Assembly: GCF_035083965.1 (NCBI RefSeq)
Contig: NC_089731.1
Span: forward strand, 4,503,001 to 4,567,000
Length of the DNA stretch: 64,000 nt
Source: Branchiostoma lanceolatum
Lineage: Eukaryota > Chordata > Leptocardii > Amphioxiformes > Branchiostomatidae
Direction of reading: 5' to 3'
Below, piece after piece: positions 62,560 through 64,000 of this stretch (position 1 is the stretch's first letter; each line of letters opens with the position of its first letter). The position numbers and the translations under genes were made by a program. The notes under the pieces are model-generated. The model was not told the DNA's origin, did not search any database, and saw nothing but the letters and a program-made list of their open reading frames with translations.

Positions 62560-62685
62560 TTGTGCCAAAAGGTGGTCTGGTTATTACCAGACAATTAGCT
62601 AGCATCGGAAATTCTTGCATACTTGTTGGACCGGTTTATCCGCATTCGTCTTCGACCAACCAGCTGTATGCAGACAATATCCTCA
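62560..62685 (+). promoter_or_regulatory. Upstream block of a fourth SLC35G unit (D), truncated
   Basis: GTGCCAAAAGGTGGTCTGG, CCAGACAATTAGCTAGCAT and TTGGACCGGTTTATCCGCA match units A-C. The match stops near GCAGACAATATCC, where remnant MITE sequence begins, so the donor-bearing part is missing here. Confidence 0.45.
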
Positions 62686-62689
62686 TTTC

Positions 62690-62795
62690 ATTCGCGAGAA
62701 CACGAGACTAGGACGAGACATGCGTAGGTCTCCCAGCCTCCTCCGGTACATGTATATTCAGTGGACGTCGAAAATTGGAGGTAAGTGTTTGTTTT
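62690..62795. mobile_element. Left-deleted copy of the 59.7 kb MITE
   Basis: GAGAACACGAGACTAGGACG, then CAGTGGACGTCGAAAATTGG and AGGTAAGTGTTTGTTTTAA match the right half of the other copy. The left inverted end is absent. Confidence 0.7.
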
Positions 62796-63170
62796 AAGAT
62801 GTATCACTGATTGAAGAATATTCTGGTAACTGTGATTTTACGTGACTGGCGAATCTCTTCAACGAGAATAGAACATGTAGTCTCTACCAGATTAACCGCG
62901 CCGGCTATAGGGAGAACATTTGCCGGTGGACTTTGGCCATGGAGGGTAACATTCGCAGCTCTCTCCGTTGCCGACTTCCTCCATACAATTGACTCTATTT
63001 GGCCAATTTCTACTATTTTCCCAGCGGCCCGCGGAGGCTGGTAGAGGCTAAGAACATGCTTGAATTCGAATGTTAGGCAACTGGTATAAGTTTTGGCGGT
63101 TGTTTGCTTTAATCACAGGGCCGAACAATTGTTTAGAGATATCAATAATGTTTATTTATTCCTTATACAG
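62796..63170. other. Spacer of unit D
   Basis: Shared in part with 59930-60110 of unit C (ACGTGACTGG/TGAT, CTTCAACGAGAATAGAACAT, GGCAACTGGTATAAGTTTTG). An inserted CG-richer stretch at about 62895-63050 is unique. No gene is recognised. Confidence 0.45.
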
Positions 63171-64000
63171 AAGACAGCGAACACTATCTCGCTCCTGATT
63201 TGCTGAAAGTTAAAGACAATCAGAAAATGAGACAGCATTATATCTGCAACACAGGATCAATCAACAAGGCTGTAGCTGTACAAGAGAGAACATCAGCGAA
63301 GTTGTAGCTACCAGAAAGAGGACATCATCTTGGGTGTAGATTTTTGAAAGAGAACATCAACGAGGTTGTAGCAACCTGAAAGAACATCAACTAGGGTGCA
63401 GATTTTTGAAAGAAAACATCAACGAGGTTGTTACTAAGCTACCAGAAAGAGAACATCAACTAGGGTGCAGCTTTTTGAAAGAGAACATCAGCGAGGTTGT
63501 AGCTACCTGAAAGAACATCATTTAGGTTGCAGATGTTTGAAAGAGAACATCGGCGAGGTTGTAACCTCCTGAAATAAGACATCAACGAGGGTGTAGGTTT
63601 TTCAAAGAGAACATCAACGAGGTTGTAGCAACCTGAAAGAGAACATCAACTAGGGTGCAGCTTTTTGAAAGAGAACATCAGCGAGGTTGTAACTTCCTGA
63701 AATAGGACATCAACTAGGGTGTAGATTTTTGAAAGAGAACATCAGCGAGGTTGTAGCAACCTGAAAGAGAACATCAACTAGGGTGCAGCTTCTTGAAAGA
63801 GAACATCAGCGAGGTTGTAACTTCCTGAAAGAGAACATCAACTAGGGTGCAGATTTTTGAAAGAGAACATCGGCGAGGTTGTAACTTCCTGAAATAGGAC
63901 ATCAACTAGGGTGTAGATTTTTGAAAGAGAACATCAGCGAGGTTGTAGCTACCTGAAAGAGAACATCAACTAGGGTGCAGCTTCTTGAAAGACAACATCA
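63171..64000 (+). repeat. 32-bp minisatellite leader of a fourth SLC35G unit, running off the window
   Basis: After the conserved CCTTATACAG acceptor and AAGACAGCGAACACTATCTC, about 23 units of 32 bases continue to the edge. Two subtypes tend to alternate, giving a 64-base higher-order unit: CATCAGCGAGGTTGTAGCTA and CATCAACTAGGGTGCAGCTT, each followed by a TGAAAGAGAA linker. By position it should be the leader of a fourth transporter gene to the right. Confidence 0.8.

Noticed and set aside
63235-64000. Regular short repeats resembling a CRISPR array
   Set aside because: Units are directly adjacent with no unique spacers, the host is eukaryotic, and the same repeat precedes paralogous transporter genes. 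It is a minisatellite.

Overview
The window is animal nuclear DNA: genes are split by GT-AG introns, intergenic DNA is AT-rich, and non-LTR retrotransposons, tRNA-derived SINEs, MITEs and minisatellites are common. The gene set (AMPA/kainate-like glutamate receptors, the ATP synthase subunit DAPIT, an LCCL/LDLa mucin-like protein, a tandem SLC35G family) and the style of the repeats fit an invertebrate deuterostome. A cephalochordate (amphioxus, Branchiostoma) is my best guess, but I cannot prove it without a search.

Layout. (1) 0.4-18 kb holds two ionotropic glutamate receptor paralogues arranged tail to tail (first +, second -). Each runs S1, M1, pore, M3, S2, M4 and starts just before S1, so neither shows an amino-terminal domain. 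The minus-strand gene has its own signal-peptide exon at about 18.0 kb; the equivalent exon of the plus-strand gene probably lies left of the window. (2) 18-21.7 kb is gene-poor. (3) 21.7-26.2 kb is a short minus-strand gene for ATP synthase subunit k/DAPIT, with a 1.6 kb inverted-repeat DNA element in its coding intron. (4) 27.3-43.8 kb (perhaps 44.8 kb) is a plus-strand gene for a secreted modular protein: signal peptide, Thr-rich linkers, one LCCL domain, a Thr/Pro repeat exon, and two LDLa modules. A 5 kb CR1/jockey-like retrotransposon (30.5-35.5 kb, minus) sits in its first intron and carries several disabling changes. (5) 45-64 kb is a tandem array of three intact single-coding-exon SLC35G-like transporter genes (about 49.4, 54.7 and 60.9 kb). 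The promoter and 32-bp minisatellite leader of a fourth unit run off the right edge. The units share upstream region, leader repeat and 3'UTR, and each has collected different transposon insertions.

Functional reading. The receptors are postsynaptic-type channels with unusual pore and ligand-pocket residues. DAPIT belongs to the mitochondrial ATP synthase. The LCCL/LDLa protein is extracellular and mucin-like. The SLC35G proteins are ten-helix EamA/DMT transporters of unknown substrate. These genes do not form a pathway. All exon models were built by hand from reading frame, splice signals and paralogue comparison, without transcript data.
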